From positions 1 through 64,000 of the forward strand of contig JBKECQ010000038.1 in the NCBI GenBank assembly GCA_047974845.1: a DNA stretch of 64,000 nucleotides. Direction: 5' to 3'. Each line of letters starts with the position of its first letter. Position 1 is the stretch's first letter. Positions 25,380-34,172 of this stretch are shown here, one piece after another. Under the pieces are notes generated by a model. The model was not told the origin of the DNA. It saw nothing but the letters and a program-made list of their open reading frames with translations, and did no database searches. Position numbers and translations under genes: made by a program. This stretch comes from Aminipila sp047974845. Lineage in GTDB: Bacteria; Bacillota; Clostridia; Peptostreptococcales; Anaerovoracaceae.

Positions 25380-27041
25380 TTATCCTAAAATCATATCGTT
25401 TACGGTTCCACCATTAGGAATCATAGGTAAAACTCTTTCTTCTCTGGAAATAATACAATCAATCCACACCGGACCTTCTGACTTTAAAGCTTCAACAAAT
25501 GCCGCCTCAAATTCTTCCGGTGTTCTGGCTCTATATCCTTTTCCGCCAAAGCCTTCCACTACTTTTACAAAATCAGTTTTTCTCTCAGGTGTAGTGGATG
25601 AATATCTCTTCCCATAAAATGCCGTTTGCCATTGATAAACCATACCAAGAACACTGTTATTCATAATAACCGTTATAATAGGCAACTGGTTACTAATTGC
25701 AGTACAAACTTCTGCAAGGTTCATGTGGAATGAGCCATCACCTGTAAAATGAACTACTCTCTTTTCAGGGCAAGCTACTTGTGCTCCAATTGCAGCTCCA
25801 TAACCGAAGCCCATAGTTCCTAAACCACCACTTGTTAAAAAGTTTCTTGTTCTTTCATGCTTTAAGAACTGAGCCGCCCACATTTGGTGCTGTCCTACAT
25901 CTGTTACATAAATTGTTTCTTTATCTGTTAAGTCACACGTAGCTGTAACTATTTCATATGGATGAAGTTTTGCATCTCCGTCCCTTTTAACGCTTTTAAT
26001 GTTTTTCCATTCCCATACTTTTTCAATCCATTCAGAATGGTTTGCTTTTTCTACCAAAGGAATTAGTTTGTTTAGAGCATCTTTTACATCACTCACTATG
26101 CTTAAATCCACTTGTACATTCTTGTTGATTTCACTTTTATCAATGTCAATTTGTACTATTGTTGCTCCATGAGCAAATTTTTGCATATTTTGTGCTACTC
26201 TATCACTAAATCTAGTTCCAAGGGCTAGAACCAAATCAGCCTTGTCAATCGCTTTGTTTGAGGCAATACTGCCATGCATACCGATTAGTCCCAGATTTTT
26301 TTTATCTTCATAACTCAATACACCTGCCGCCATCATCGTATATGTTCCTGGCATATCAGCTTTTTGCAATAGCTCTGCAAGTTGCTTTGATGCACATGAT
26401 GCGGCCACACCACCACCAAAATAAACCACAGGCCTTTTAGCTCTATTTATAAGCTCTGCAACCTTTTCTATATCACTTACTTCCGCTTTTGGCATTTCAA
26501 TAATTGCCAACGGCTCTTGTTTTTCATATTCATATGTATCTGCCGTAACATCCTTTGTGATGTCAATTAACACCGGCCCTTTTCTGCCACTCTGTGCTAT
26601 TCTAAAGGCATTTCTAATAGCATCAGCTAAATCCGCAACATTATTTACAAAGAAATTATGCTTTGTAATAGGCATTGTCACTCCAGTTATACAAATCTCC
26701 TGAAACGCATCTCTCCCAATCAGCGAATCAGGGACATTGCAAGTAATCGCTACCATTGGAATGCTATCCATGAACGCTGTCGCTATACCTGTTACCAAAT
26801 TTGTAGCCCCTGGGCCACTTGTGGCAAATACAACACCTGTCTTTCCGGTGGCTCTAGCATAACCGTCAGCTGCGTGTGCAGCATGCTGTTCATGAGAAGC
26901 TAAAATGTGTTTAATCCTGTCCTGATAACTGTAGAGTGTATCGTAAATGTTGAGGATTGTGCCCCCAGGATACCCAAAGACGGTATTTACACTGTGCTCT
27001 AGCAATACTTCTGCAACAATTTCAGATCCTGTTAATTTCAT
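25380..27041 (-). CDS. ilvB: Acetolactate synthase, large (catalytic) subunit
   Basis: 553-aa TPP/FAD enzyme condensing pyruvate with pyruvate or 2-oxobutanoate. The catalytic Glu lies in SHEQHAAHAADGYARATG near residue 48. GDGSFHMN begins the TPP/Mg motif and closes with NNSVLGMV. First gene of the ilvB-ilvN-ilvC-ilvD operon, divergent from leuA, with a good promoter at 27078-27105. No T-box leader is visible upstream. Confidence 0.95.
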   Translation of the reverse strand: MKLTGSEIVAEVLLEHSVNTVFGYPGGTILNIYDTLYSYQDRIKHILASHEQHAAHAADGYARATGKTGVVFATSGPGATNLVTGIATAFMDSIPMVAITCNVPDSLIGRDAFQEICITGVTMPITKHNFFVNNVADLADAIRNAFRIAQSGRKGPVLIDITKDVTADTYEYEKQEPLAIIEMPKAEVSDIEKVAELINRAKRPVVYFGGGVAASCASKQLAELLQKADMPGTYTMMAAGVLSYEDKKNLGLIGMHGSIASNKAIDKADLVLALGTRFSDRVAQNMQKFAHGATIVQIDIDKSEINKNVQVDLSIVSDVKDALNKLIPLVEKANHSEWIEKVWEWKNIKSVKRDGDAKLHPYEIVTATCDLTDKETIYVTDVGQHQMWAAQFLKHERTRNFLTSGGLGTMGFGYGAAIGAQVACPEKRVVHFTGDGSFHMNLAEVCTAISNQLPIITVIMNNSVLGMVYQWQTAFYGKRYSSTTPERKTDFVKVVEGFGGKGYRARTPEEFEAAFVEALKSEGPVWIDCIISREERVLPMIPNGGTVNDMILG

Positions 27042-27077
27042 TTGTCTACTTCCCTTCTTTATTAATAATTAATACCT

Positions 27078-27105
27078 ATTATATTCTTTGCACAAAAAAA
27101 GTCAA
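27078..27105 (-). promoter_or_regulatory. ilvBNCD promoter
   Basis: Minus strand TTGACT (27105-27100), 16-base spacer, TATAAT (27083-27078), 37 bases before the ilvB ATG. The palindrome CACAAA-TTAT-TTTGTG (27124-27139) lies about 20 bases upstream of the -35 box. Confidence 0.75.
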
Positions 27106-27109
27106 CGAT

Positions 27110-27161
27110 TTTTTGTGTTATTTCACAAATTATTTTGTGTTTTATTATTGTTTACAAACAA
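27110..27161. repeat. Regulatory repeat, copy A (ilv side)
   Basis: 52-base element matching 27379-27430 at about 44 positions. It contains CACAAA-TTAT-TTTGTG and ATTGTTT-AC-AAACAAT dyads. Candidate operator for a shared regulator of the divergent ilv and leu operons. Confidence 0.6.
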
Positions 27162-27229
27162 TAAGCATATTTGGACAAACAATAATAAAAACTTAAAACT
27201 TTTTCTTCTTTCCTATTATATACATAAGA

Positions 27230-27261
27230 AAATCCCCTCTAATTTTACCTAGAGAGGATTT
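27230..27261. terminator. Attenuator- or terminator-like hairpin between ilvB and leuA
   Basis: 10-bp arms (27231-27240 and 27251-27260) around a 10-base loop. The single C/A mismatch on the plus strand becomes a G-U pair on the minus strand. Both sides are followed by T-rich sequence. It may separate the two promoters or stop a transcript from copy A. No leader peptide or T-box motif is recognisable. Confidence 0.45.
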
Positions 27262-27378
27262 CTTGTTTTATATTTTCTTCACCCTAATACCAAAATAATA
27301 CAATTTTTCCCTGTTACTAATTCTTATTCTCTCGTGCTTGTCTAAGTTATTTATTTTATAAACCAAACAATCGCACTA

Positions 27379-27430
27379 TTTTTGTGTATTTCAACAAATT
27401 ATTTTGCCTTTTATTATTGACTACAAACAA
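27379..27430. repeat. Regulatory repeat, copy B (leu side)
   Basis: Second copy of the 52-base element, in the same orientation as copy A. It overlaps the -35 box of the leuA promoter. Confidence 0.6.
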
Positions 27431-27444
27431 TTTTGTTATATAAT
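27417..27444 (+). promoter_or_regulatory. leu operon promoter
   Basis: TTGACT (27417-27422), 16-base spacer, TATAAT (27439-27444), 43 bases before the leuA ATG. The -35 lies within repeat copy B. Confidence 0.75.
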
Positions 27445-27487
27445 AAACACTAACATTAAAAACCTAAAATCGAGGAGGAATATTAAT

Positions 27488-29182
27488 ATGAAGAATTTTG
27501 AAAAGTATAAGGTGGGTTATTTCATGCCACCAGTCAATGAAATGAAGTGGGTCAAGAAAGACCACATTGATACACCGCCAATCTGGTGTAGTGTAGATCT
27601 AAGAGATGGGAATCAAGCGCTGATTGTCCCCATGAATCTCGAAGAAAAAATTGACTTTTTCCAATTCCTCGTAAGCCTCGGTTTTAAAGAAATAGAAGTA
27701 GGTTTTCCCGCCGCTTCTGAAACAGAATATATATTTTTAAGAGAACTAATCGAAAAGGACTTAATTCCGGACGATGTAACTATACAAGTTCTAACACAAT
27801 CCAGAGAACATATTATTGCTAAAACATTTGAAGCCTTAAAAGGCGTAAAAAAAGCTATTGTTCACTTATACAACTCAACCTCTTTTGCACAAAGGCAACA
27901 GGTCTTTAAAATGTCAGAAGAAGAAATTATTGAGATTGCCAGAAGTGGTGCTGTTCTTTTAAATAAGTACAAACAAAATATGCCTGAAAGTGAAATCAGT
28001 TTTGAATACTCACCTGAAAGCTTCACCGGAACTGAAATGGAATTTGCACTTGAAATATGCAACGCGGTCATTGATATTTGGGAACCTACTGCTGAAAATA
28101 AGGTTATTATTAACCTTCCTGCTACTGTTTCAATGTCAATGCCGCACGTCTATGCAAGCCAAATAGAGTATATGAACGATAACCTTCATTGTCGAGAAAA
28201 CATTATTATTTCATTGCATCCACATAATGACCGTGGTACTGCCGTTGCCGATGCTGAACTAGGTCTTTTAGCCGGTGGTGATAGAGTTGAAGGTACACTA
28301 TTTGGAAATGGTGAACGTACAGGAAACGTTGACCTTATAACCGTGGCAATGAATATGTTTTCCCACGGTGTTGACCCTAAGTTGAACTTTTCCGATATGC
28401 CTTCAATTGTTGAAAAATATGAAGCCTTTACGGATTTAGCCGTTCATCCAAGACAGCCATATGGCGGTCAGCTTGTATTTGCCGCTTTCTCCGGATCACA
28501 TCAAGATGCAATAGCTAAAGGCATGAACTTCCATGCTGATAACAATATGCCACAATGGACGGTTCCTTATCTACCAATTGACCCTCACGACGTGGGTAGG
28601 AAGTATGATGCAGATGTCATAAGAATCAATAGTCAGTCCGGCAAAGGCGGTATTGCTTATATTCTTGAACAAAATTATGGTTACAACATTCCTCAAAAAA
28701 TGCGGGAAGAAGTTGGATACTTTATTAAAAATCTATCGGATAAACAGCATAAGGAACTTAGTCCTGCTGAAATATTTGATACCTTTAAAAACGAATATGT
28801 GAATGTTTTTACTCCTGTAGATATTACAGATGCAACTTTTAGAAAAGTTTCTACATATAAAAGTGATGATGGTATGTCTGTTGAACTTAGTGTAACTATT
28901 GATGGCAATATTTATGAGGTTAATGCAATTGGTAATGGTCGTCTTGATGCGGTAAGTAATGCGCTGAAAAAAACACCGTATACCTTTGACTATACCTTTG
29001 TTACTTATTCCGAGCACGCTTTAGAAGCTGATTCAAATTCTACCGCCTGCGCTTATGTTGCGATAATGGATGCTTCCAACCAAATATACTGGGGAGTTGG
29101 GCTTCATAAGGATATTATCCTTGCATCTATTAACGCCCTTGTGTCTGCTATTAATAGGCAAAAACTAGTAAAACCATTATAA
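27488..29182 (+). CDS. leuA: 2-isopropylmalate synthase (LeuA type 2)
   Basis: Condenses acetyl-CoA with 3-methyl-2-oxobutanoate, the first step to leucine. 564 aa, of the long type-2 class similar to fungal enzymes. SVDLRDGNQAL holds the metal-binding Asp, SLHPHNDRGTAVADAELGLLAG supplies the HxH metal ligands, and NGERTGNVDL follows. The C-terminal 130 residues form the leucine-sensing domain. The start is ATG 27488 with GAGGAGG 9 bases upstream; upstream in-frame codons lie within the promoter. Confidence 0.95.
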   Translation: MKNFEKYKVGYFMPPVNEMKWVKKDHIDTPPIWCSVDLRDGNQALIVPMNLEEKIDFFQFLVSLGFKEIEVGFPAASETEYIFLRELIEKDLIPDDVTIQVLTQSREHIIAKTFEALKGVKKAIVHLYNSTSFAQRQQVFKMSEEEIIEIARSGAVLLNKYKQNMPESEISFEYSPESFTGTEMEFALEICNAVIDIWEPTAENKVIINLPATVSMSMPHVYASQIEYMNDNLHCRENIIISLHPHNDRGTAVADAELGLLAGGDRVEGTLFGNGERTGNVDLITVAMNMFSHGVDPKLNFSDMPSIVEKYEAFTDLAVHPRQPYGGQLVFAAFSGSHQDAIAKGMNFHADNNMPQWTVPYLPIDPHDVGRKYDADVIRINSQSGKGGIAYILEQNYGYNIPQKMREEVGYFIKNLSDKQHKELSPAEIFDTFKNEYVNVFTPVDITDATFRKVSTYKSDDGMSVELSVTIDGNIYEVNAIGNGRLDAVSNALKKTPYTFDYTFVTYSEHALEADSNSTACAYVAIMDASNQIYWGVGLHKDIILASINALVSAINRQKLVKPL

Positions 29183-29231
29183 TACTATCTTTTTACTTAA
29201 TAATATTTACATTGCTTGCTTTAGGATTTTT

Positions 29232-29306
29232 CTTGGGCTTTTATAAATTGGTTATTACGGTTTGTTTTTTAAAATTGCTTTTAACCACTATGTAAAAGCC
29301 CACAAG
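29232..29306 (+). repeat. Inverted repeat between leuA and leuB
   Basis: CTTGGGCTTTTA (29232-29243) pairs with GTAAAAGCCCACAAG (29292-29306) with a one-base bulge. It could be a weak intercistronic terminator or an RNA-stabilising stem in the 168-base gap. Confidence 0.35.
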
Positions 29307-29350
29307 TATTTCTTATTGCAGTTAATCCAACATAGAAATGGAGATATTTT

Positions 29351-30442
29351 ATGAATTATAAAATTGCTTTAATCCCCGGAGACGGCATTGGCCCCGAGGT
29401 TATAACCGAAACCGTAAAGGTTTTGGATAAAATAGGAGAAATATACAATCATAGTTTTGAATATAAAAAAGTTTTAGCAGGAGGCTGTGCCATTGATCAA
29501 ACCGGCACTTGCCTTCCACAGGATACAATTGATGTATGCAAAGAATCACAGGCTGTACTTCTAGGTGCAGTTGGTGGCTGGAAATGGGATACATTACCCG
29601 GAGATCAACGTCCTGAAAGAGCACTATTAGGATTAAGAAAGGAACTTGGTCTTTTTGCGAACCTAAGGCCCGCTCTTTTGTTTGACCAGTTATCTGAAGC
29701 CTGCCCTCTAAAACCTGAAATTGTAGAAGGTGGCTTAGATATTGTTGTTGTTAGAGAACTTACAGGTGGCATATATTTTGGGGAAAAAGGTTTTAAAAAT
29801 ACAGACCTAGGCCCTGCCGCATATGATGTTGAGCAATACGCCGAGGAGGAAGTTCGTAGAATAGCAATAGTTGCTTTTGATATGGCCATGAAGAGAAACA
29901 AAAAAGTTACCAGTGTTGATAAGGCTAATGTTTTGGAAAGTTCCAGACTTTGGAGAAGAATCGTGATAGAGGTTTCTGAGAACTATCCTGAGGTCACTTT
30001 GGAACACTTATACATTGACAACGCCGCAATGCAAATGGTTAGAAACCCTAAACAGTTTGATGTTATTGTAACCAGTAATATTTTTGGTGATATTCTTTCC
30101 GACGAGGCTAGCATGATTACCGGTTCAATAGGAATGTTGCCATCCGCAAGCTTAGCATCCGGCAATTTTGGTATGTATGAGCCTATTCACGGCTCCGCCC
30201 CTGACATTGCAGGGCAACAAAAAGCAAACCCTATGGCTACAATATTATCTGCCGCAATGATGCTAAGATATACTTTTGGTCTTTCTACGGAAGCCGATGC
30301 AATAGAAAATGCGCTAAAAAAAGTACTTACTGACGGATACAGAACACCTGATATATACACGAAAGGCTTTAAATCCATTGGCACAGTGGAGGCCGGAGAT
30401 TTAATTGCCGCTTCTATTATTGCAAGGGAAATAGAAAAATAA
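29351..30442 (+). CDS. leuB: 3-isopropylmalate dehydrogenase
   Basis: 363-aa NAD-dependent oxidative decarboxylase giving 4-methyl-2-oxopentanoate. IALIPGDGIGPEV at the N terminus, the substrate-loop GLRKELGLFANLRPA, the catalytic Lys in SVDKANVLESSRLWR and the Asp motif IFGDILSDEASMITGS are all present. GGAGA RBS. Second gene of the leu operon. Confidence 0.95.
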   Translation: MNYKIALIPGDGIGPEVITETVKVLDKIGEIYNHSFEYKKVLAGGCAIDQTGTCLPQDTIDVCKESQAVLLGAVGGWKWDTLPGDQRPERALLGLRKELGLFANLRPALLFDQLSEACPLKPEIVEGGLDIVVVRELTGGIYFGEKGFKNTDLGPAAYDVEQYAEEEVRRIAIVAFDMAMKRNKKVTSVDKANVLESSRLWRRIVIEVSENYPEVTLEHLYIDNAAMQMVRNPKQFDVIVTSNIFGDILSDEASMITGSIGMLPSASLASGNFGMYEPIHGSAPDIAGQQKANPMATILSAAMMLRYTFGLSTEADAIENALKKVLTDGYRTPDIYTKGFKSIGTVEAGDLIAASIIAREIEK

Positions 30443-30451
30443 GGAGGCACT

Positions 30452-30931
30452 ATGGGAAAAATTTTTAAATTTCACAATGACTTAGATACAGACCAGATTA
30501 TTGCTTCCCAGTATTTGTTACTGCCTTCTATTGACGAAATGAAAGCATTTGCTTTTGAATCTTTAGATAACGAGTTTTCAAACAAAGTAGCTGAGGGAGA
30601 CTTCGTTGTTGGAGGAGAAAACTTTGGATGTGGCTCTTCAAGAGAGCAAGCACCTGCTGTTTTAAAGGCTTTAGGAGTAAGGGCTGTTATAGCAAAATCC
30701 TTTGCTAGGATTTTCTATCGAAATGCTATAAATATCGGTCTGCCTGTCATTGTTTGCAAGGACTTATACGATAACGTTTCCACAGGAGATGAAATGCAAC
30801 TGCTTTTATCAGATGGAATTATAGAAAGCGGAAATGCTCGGTATACCTGTACAAAGCTTCCCCCTTATATGCAAAAAATTCTTGACCAAGGTGGACTTAT
30901 CGCTTCTTTAAATGTAAAAGATAGGAGGTAA
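30452..30931 (+). CDS. leuD: Isopropylmalate isomerase-type small subunit, copy 1
   Basis: 159-aa swivel-domain subunit of an aconitase-family dehydratase. DLDTDQIIA at residues 10-18, and NFGCGSSREQAP lies near residue 57. The loop that helps set substrate specificity reads YLLLP here rather than the YLRT of homoaconitase, which favours an isopropylmalate-type substrate. AAGGAGG RBS. It forms the first pair with the next gene. Confidence 0.88.
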   Translation: MGKIFKFHNDLDTDQIIASQYLLLPSIDEMKAFAFESLDNEFSNKVAEGDFVVGGENFGCGSSREQAPAVLKALGVRAVIAKSFARIFYRNAINIGLPVIVCKDLYDNVSTGDEMQLLLSDGIIESGNARYTCTKLPPYMQKILDQGGLIASLNVKDRR

Positions 30932-30935
30932 AGCA

Positions 30936-32183
30936 ATGGGAATGACAATAGCAGAAAAGATTATTGCAGACGCAGCGGGAGTTCCTTGTGTAACTCCCGG
31001 AGATATACATACCGTAAAGCTTGACAGGTTAATGAGCAATGACGGAACCACACATCTAACCATTGATATGTACAATAATGATGTGACTAATCCTACTATA
31101 TTTGATACAAGTAAATTAGTATTTGTAATCGATCATAATGTGCCGGCGGATAACCCGAAAACCGCCGCTACTCATAAAAAAATGCGCAAGTTTGCCAAAG
31201 AAAATAAAATTGATTTTTGGGAAGGAAAAGGAGTTTGCCACCAAATAATGATGGAAAACTACGTTTGCCCCGGGGAATTGATTTTTGGTGCCGATAGCCA
31301 TACCTGCACATACGGTGCCTTAGGCGCCTTTGGAACCGGTGTTGGTTGTACGGACTTTTTATATGGAATGGTGACGGGAACCTCTTGGGTTCTAGTCCCC
31401 GAAACCATAAAATTTAAATTAATTGGAAAGCTTAAAGACGGAGTATACCCGCGAGATTTAATGCTACATATTATTGGAAAAATTGGTGCTAATGGCGCTA
31501 ATTACAAGGTTATGGAATTCTGTGGAGAGGGTGTTAAATCCCTGAGTGTTGACGACCGTATGGTTTTATGTAATCTTGCCGTAGAAGCAGGTGCAAAATC
31601 CGCTATCTTTGAAGCGGATGAAATTGCGATTACTTGGTTAAGTCAGCATGGACGCAAGCCAAAACGCTTATTTGCCAGCGATGAGGATGCCAAGTATATT
31701 GAAGAATATACATTCAACTGTTCAGACATATCACCTGTTGTTGCCAGACCTGACTTTGTTGATGATGTTGTCCCAGTAGATGAGGTTTATGGTGTTAAGC
31801 TTGACGAAGCTTTTTTAGGCTCATGTAATAATGGCCGTATTGACGAGCTTCGAGTGGCAGCAAGGCTACTGAAAAATAATAAAGTTGCCGATTCTGTTCG
31901 TTTTTTAATTGTTCCTGCAAGCAATACAGTATATTTACAGGCTTTGGAAGAAGGACTAATTGATATTTTCATGCAAGCCGGCGCCATTGTAATGAATGCT
32001 AATTGCAGTGTTTGCTGGGGCAGTTGCCAAGGTGTTATGGGTGAAAACGAAACGCTTATAAGCACAGGTACAAGAAATTTCAAGGGCAGAGCCGGTCATC
32101 CCTCTTCAAAGGTATATTTGGCCTCTGCATCAACCGTTACAGCCTCTGCAATAAAAGGCTTTATAACAGCAGAGCAGCTTTAA
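30936..32183 (+). CDS. leuC: Isopropylmalate isomerase-type large subunit, copy 1 (divergent)
   Basis: 415-aa large subunit of the aconitase family. GADSHTCTYGALGAFGTGVG, GSCNNGR and CSVCWG supply the [4Fe-4S] cysteines. Compared with the second copy it has GSCNNGR instead of GSCTNGR and TRNFKGRAG instead of the usual NRNF...GRMG, and it lacks the standard GCGxCxG. It is therefore the divergent member of the two pairs and may act on a different hydroxyacid. Confidence 0.85.
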   Translation: MGMTIAEKIIADAAGVPCVTPGDIHTVKLDRLMSNDGTTHLTIDMYNNDVTNPTIFDTSKLVFVIDHNVPADNPKTAATHKKMRKFAKENKIDFWEGKGVCHQIMMENYVCPGELIFGADSHTCTYGALGAFGTGVGCTDFLYGMVTGTSWVLVPETIKFKLIGKLKDGVYPRDLMLHIIGKIGANGANYKVMEFCGEGVKSLSVDDRMVLCNLAVEAGAKSAIFEADEIAITWLSQHGRKPKRLFASDEDAKYIEEYTFNCSDISPVVARPDFVDDVVPVDEVYGVKLDEAFLGSCNNGRIDELRVAARLLKNNKVADSVRFLIVPASNTVYLQALEEGLIDIFMQAGAIVMNANCSVCWGSCQGVMGENETLISTGTRNFKGRAGHPSSKVYLASASTVTASAIKGFITAEQL

Positions 32184-32195
32184 AAAGGAGTAATA

Positions 32196-32693
32196 ATGGA
32201 TAGATTTAAAAGTAAAGTCTGGGTTCTGGGTGATGATATTGATACGGATATAATTATTCCAACCGACTATCTAGCCCTAAAAACTATAGACCATATGAAA
32301 CAATATGCTTTCTCGCCATTACGCCCTGATTTAGCTTCACAAATACAATTGGGAGACGTAATAGTTGCCGGCAAAAACTTTGGATGCGGTTCCTCTAGAG
32401 AGCAGGCTCCTGAGATTATTAAAGCATTAGGTATAAAATGTGTTATTGCAAAATCCTTTGCAAGGATTTTCTTTAGAAATGCTATTAACAATGGCTTGTT
32501 ACTTATTGAAAGTGACTCACTTTTTGATGATATATCCGAAGGTGAGCATATAGATGTTGTCATAAACAGCCATATTGAGTATAAAGGCAGTAACTACCCT
32601 ATTGCTTCACTACCTGAAAATCTTATGGATATAATAAATTCGGGTGGTTTAGTATCTGCTATGCGTAAAAAAAATGGGCTTAACCCATTATAA
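32196..32693 (+). CDS. leuD: Isopropylmalate isomerase-type small subunit, copy 2
   Basis: 165-aa small subunit with DDIDTDIIIPTDYLALK and NFGCGSSREQAPEI. The specificity loop reads YLAL, again not the YLRT of homoaconitase. The ATG is preceded by AAAGGAG. It is co-encoded with the following large subunit, whose GTG start lies 13 bases after this stop. Confidence 0.88.
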   Translation: MDRFKSKVWVLGDDIDTDIIIPTDYLALKTIDHMKQYAFSPLRPDLASQIQLGDVIVAGKNFGCGSSREQAPEIIKALGIKCVIAKSFARIFFRNAINNGLLLIESDSLFDDISEGEHIDVVINSHIEYKGSNYPIASLPENLMDIINSGGLVSAMRKKNGLNPL

Positions 32694-32706
32694 GAAGGAG
32701 GTAGCT

Positions 32707-34116
32707 GTGGGACAAACAATTATAGAAAAATTAATTACTCAGAACATATATAACTCTCAAAATAACTCCCAATATCGCACTCAAGCAGGTATTCAAGCTG
32801 GCAATCAAGCAGGTATTCAGACAGATACCCAAGCAGATATTCAAGCTGGCAATCAAGCAAACTCGCTAAATACAGAATTAACTACCCCAGGTGCAGAGTC
32901 CGCTTCATCTCATGGGTGTAAACCTGTAAGTGCTGGAGATATAGTTACAGTAAACGTAGACAGGGTAATGATACATGATATTTTTATTCCCTTTGTTTCA
33001 GAGAAATTTGAAGAAATGGGCTTTTCTAATATATGGGATCCCAATAAAGTGGTTCTAATCTATGACCATTTGGTTCCCGCCAGTCAGCAAGACGATGTTC
33101 GTCATTTTAAAATTGGTGACGCCTTTGCCTTAAAATATGGAATGAAAAATGTTCATCGCTCTGATGGCATTTGTCATCAATTAATGACAGAGGCCGGATA
33201 TGTTAAGCCGGGAGATGTTGTTTTTGGAACTGACAGTCACACTACCACTTATGGATGTGTTGGTGCTTTTTCATCCGGTATAGGTTATACCGAAATGGCA
33301 AGTATACTGGGAACAGGGACTATGTGGATAAAGGTTCCCGAAACCATTAAGGTTATTATAAATGGTGCTCTTCCTAAGAATGTAAGCGCTAAGGATATTA
33401 TCCTTACTCTAATCGGAGATTTAGGCTCTGATGGAGCCACATACAAGGCTCTTGAATTTTCAGGCAGTACTATTGATGAAATGTCCATCTCATCGCGTAT
33501 GACCATTGCTAATATGGCTGTTGAGGCCGGTGCAAAATGCGCATTGTTCTCACCCGATGAAAAAACAGCAAAATATTGCAATATTACTCTGTCCAATAAT
33601 CATAAACATTTGGTGGGAGATGAAAATGCTACATACTGTAAAACGCTAACTTATTCCGCAGAAAAGCTTGTCCCTGTTATGGCGTGTCCTTCACAAGTAG
33701 ATAAGATTTGTCCAGTATCTGACTTAGAAGGTACACCTATTGACCAAGTGTTTATTGGTTCATGCACTAATGGCCGTTTTGAAGATCTTCAAGTTGCAGC
33801 AAAAATTTTAGAAGGGAAGAATATTTCTCCCTTTGTTAAGCTAATAGTGACGCCTGCCAGCAGAAAAGTATTTACAGATGCAAGTAATGCAGGAATTATA
33901 AAGACCCTTTTGTCAGCAGGAGCCATTGTTACACATCCGGGATGCGGTCTTTGTTGCGGTAGAACCGGTGGAATTTTAGCAGACCACGAAGTTGTTGTAG
34001 CTACTAATAACCGTAATTTTTTAGGTAGAATGGGAACATCAAAGGTTCAGATTTACCTTGCTTCCCCTGCTTCCGCCGCCATGTCAGCCTTGACGGGCAA
34101 AATTACTACGCCTTAA
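32707..34116 (+). CDS. leuC: Isopropylmalate isomerase-type large subunit, copy 2 (with repeat insert)
   Basis: 469-aa large subunit with canonical motifs: GTDSHTTTYGCVGAFSSGIGYTE region, GSCTNGR, HPGCGLCCGR and NNRNFLGRMG. The start is GTG 32707 with AAGGAGG 5 bases upstream; an ATG at 32674 lies inside the previous gene. Residues about 26-53 are a low-complexity insertion of seven QAGI/QAGN/QTDT-like units, from a 12-base tandem repeat, between the normal QTIIEKL start and CKPVSAGDIVTVNVDR. Partner of copy-2 leuD. Confidence 0.9.
   Translation: MGQTIIEKLITQNIYNSQNNSQYRTQAGIQAGNQAGIQTDTQADIQAGNQANSLNTELTTPGAESASSHGCKPVSAGDIVTVNVDRVMIHDIFIPFVSEKFEEMGFSNIWDPNKVVLIYDHLVPASQQDDVRHFKIGDAFALKYGMKNVHRSDGICHQLMTEAGYVKPGDVVFGTDSHTTTYGCVGAFSSGIGYTEMASILGTGTMWIKVPETIKVIINGALPKNVSAKDIILTLIGDLGSDGATYKALEFSGSTIDEMSISSRMTIANMAVEAGAKCALFSPDEKTAKYCNITLSNNHKHLVGDENATYCKTLTYSAEKLVPVMACPSQVDKICPVSDLEGTPIDQVFIGSCTNGRFEDLQVAAKILEGKNISPFVKLIVTPASRKVFTDASNAGIIKTLLSAGAIVTHPGCGLCCGRTGGILADHEVVVATNNRNFLGRMGTSKVQIYLASPASAAMSALTGKITTP
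32782..32865 (+). repeat. 12-bp in-frame tandem repeat in leuC copy 2
   Basis: Seven imperfect 12-base units (first CAAGCAGGTATT, last CAAGCAAACTCG) encoding four-residue units starting with Gln. The 84-base length preserves frame. Confidence 0.9.
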
Positions 34117-34134
34117 AAATAAACTTTATATAAG

Positions 34135-34171
34135 AATAGGGAAGTTCTAAAAAGAACTCCCCTATTTTTTC
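34135..34171. terminator. Terminator between leuC copy 2 and the diguanylate cyclase
   Basis: 13-bp arms (34135-34147 and 34154-34166) with one central mismatch that becomes a G-U pair on the minus strand, followed by TTTTTT on plus. The genes converge here, so it may serve both. Confidence 0.75.
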
Positions 34172-34172
34172 T

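Noticed and set aside
27404..27487. Upstream extension of leuA (28 extra codons)
   Set aside because: The extension contains the predicted promoter, and a GAGGAGG RBS precedes ATG 27488.
27042..27487. T-box leader for ilv or leu
   Set aside because: No GGGTGGTACCGCG-like T-box sequence was seen on either strand; only the 52-bp repeats, dyads and a simple hairpin.
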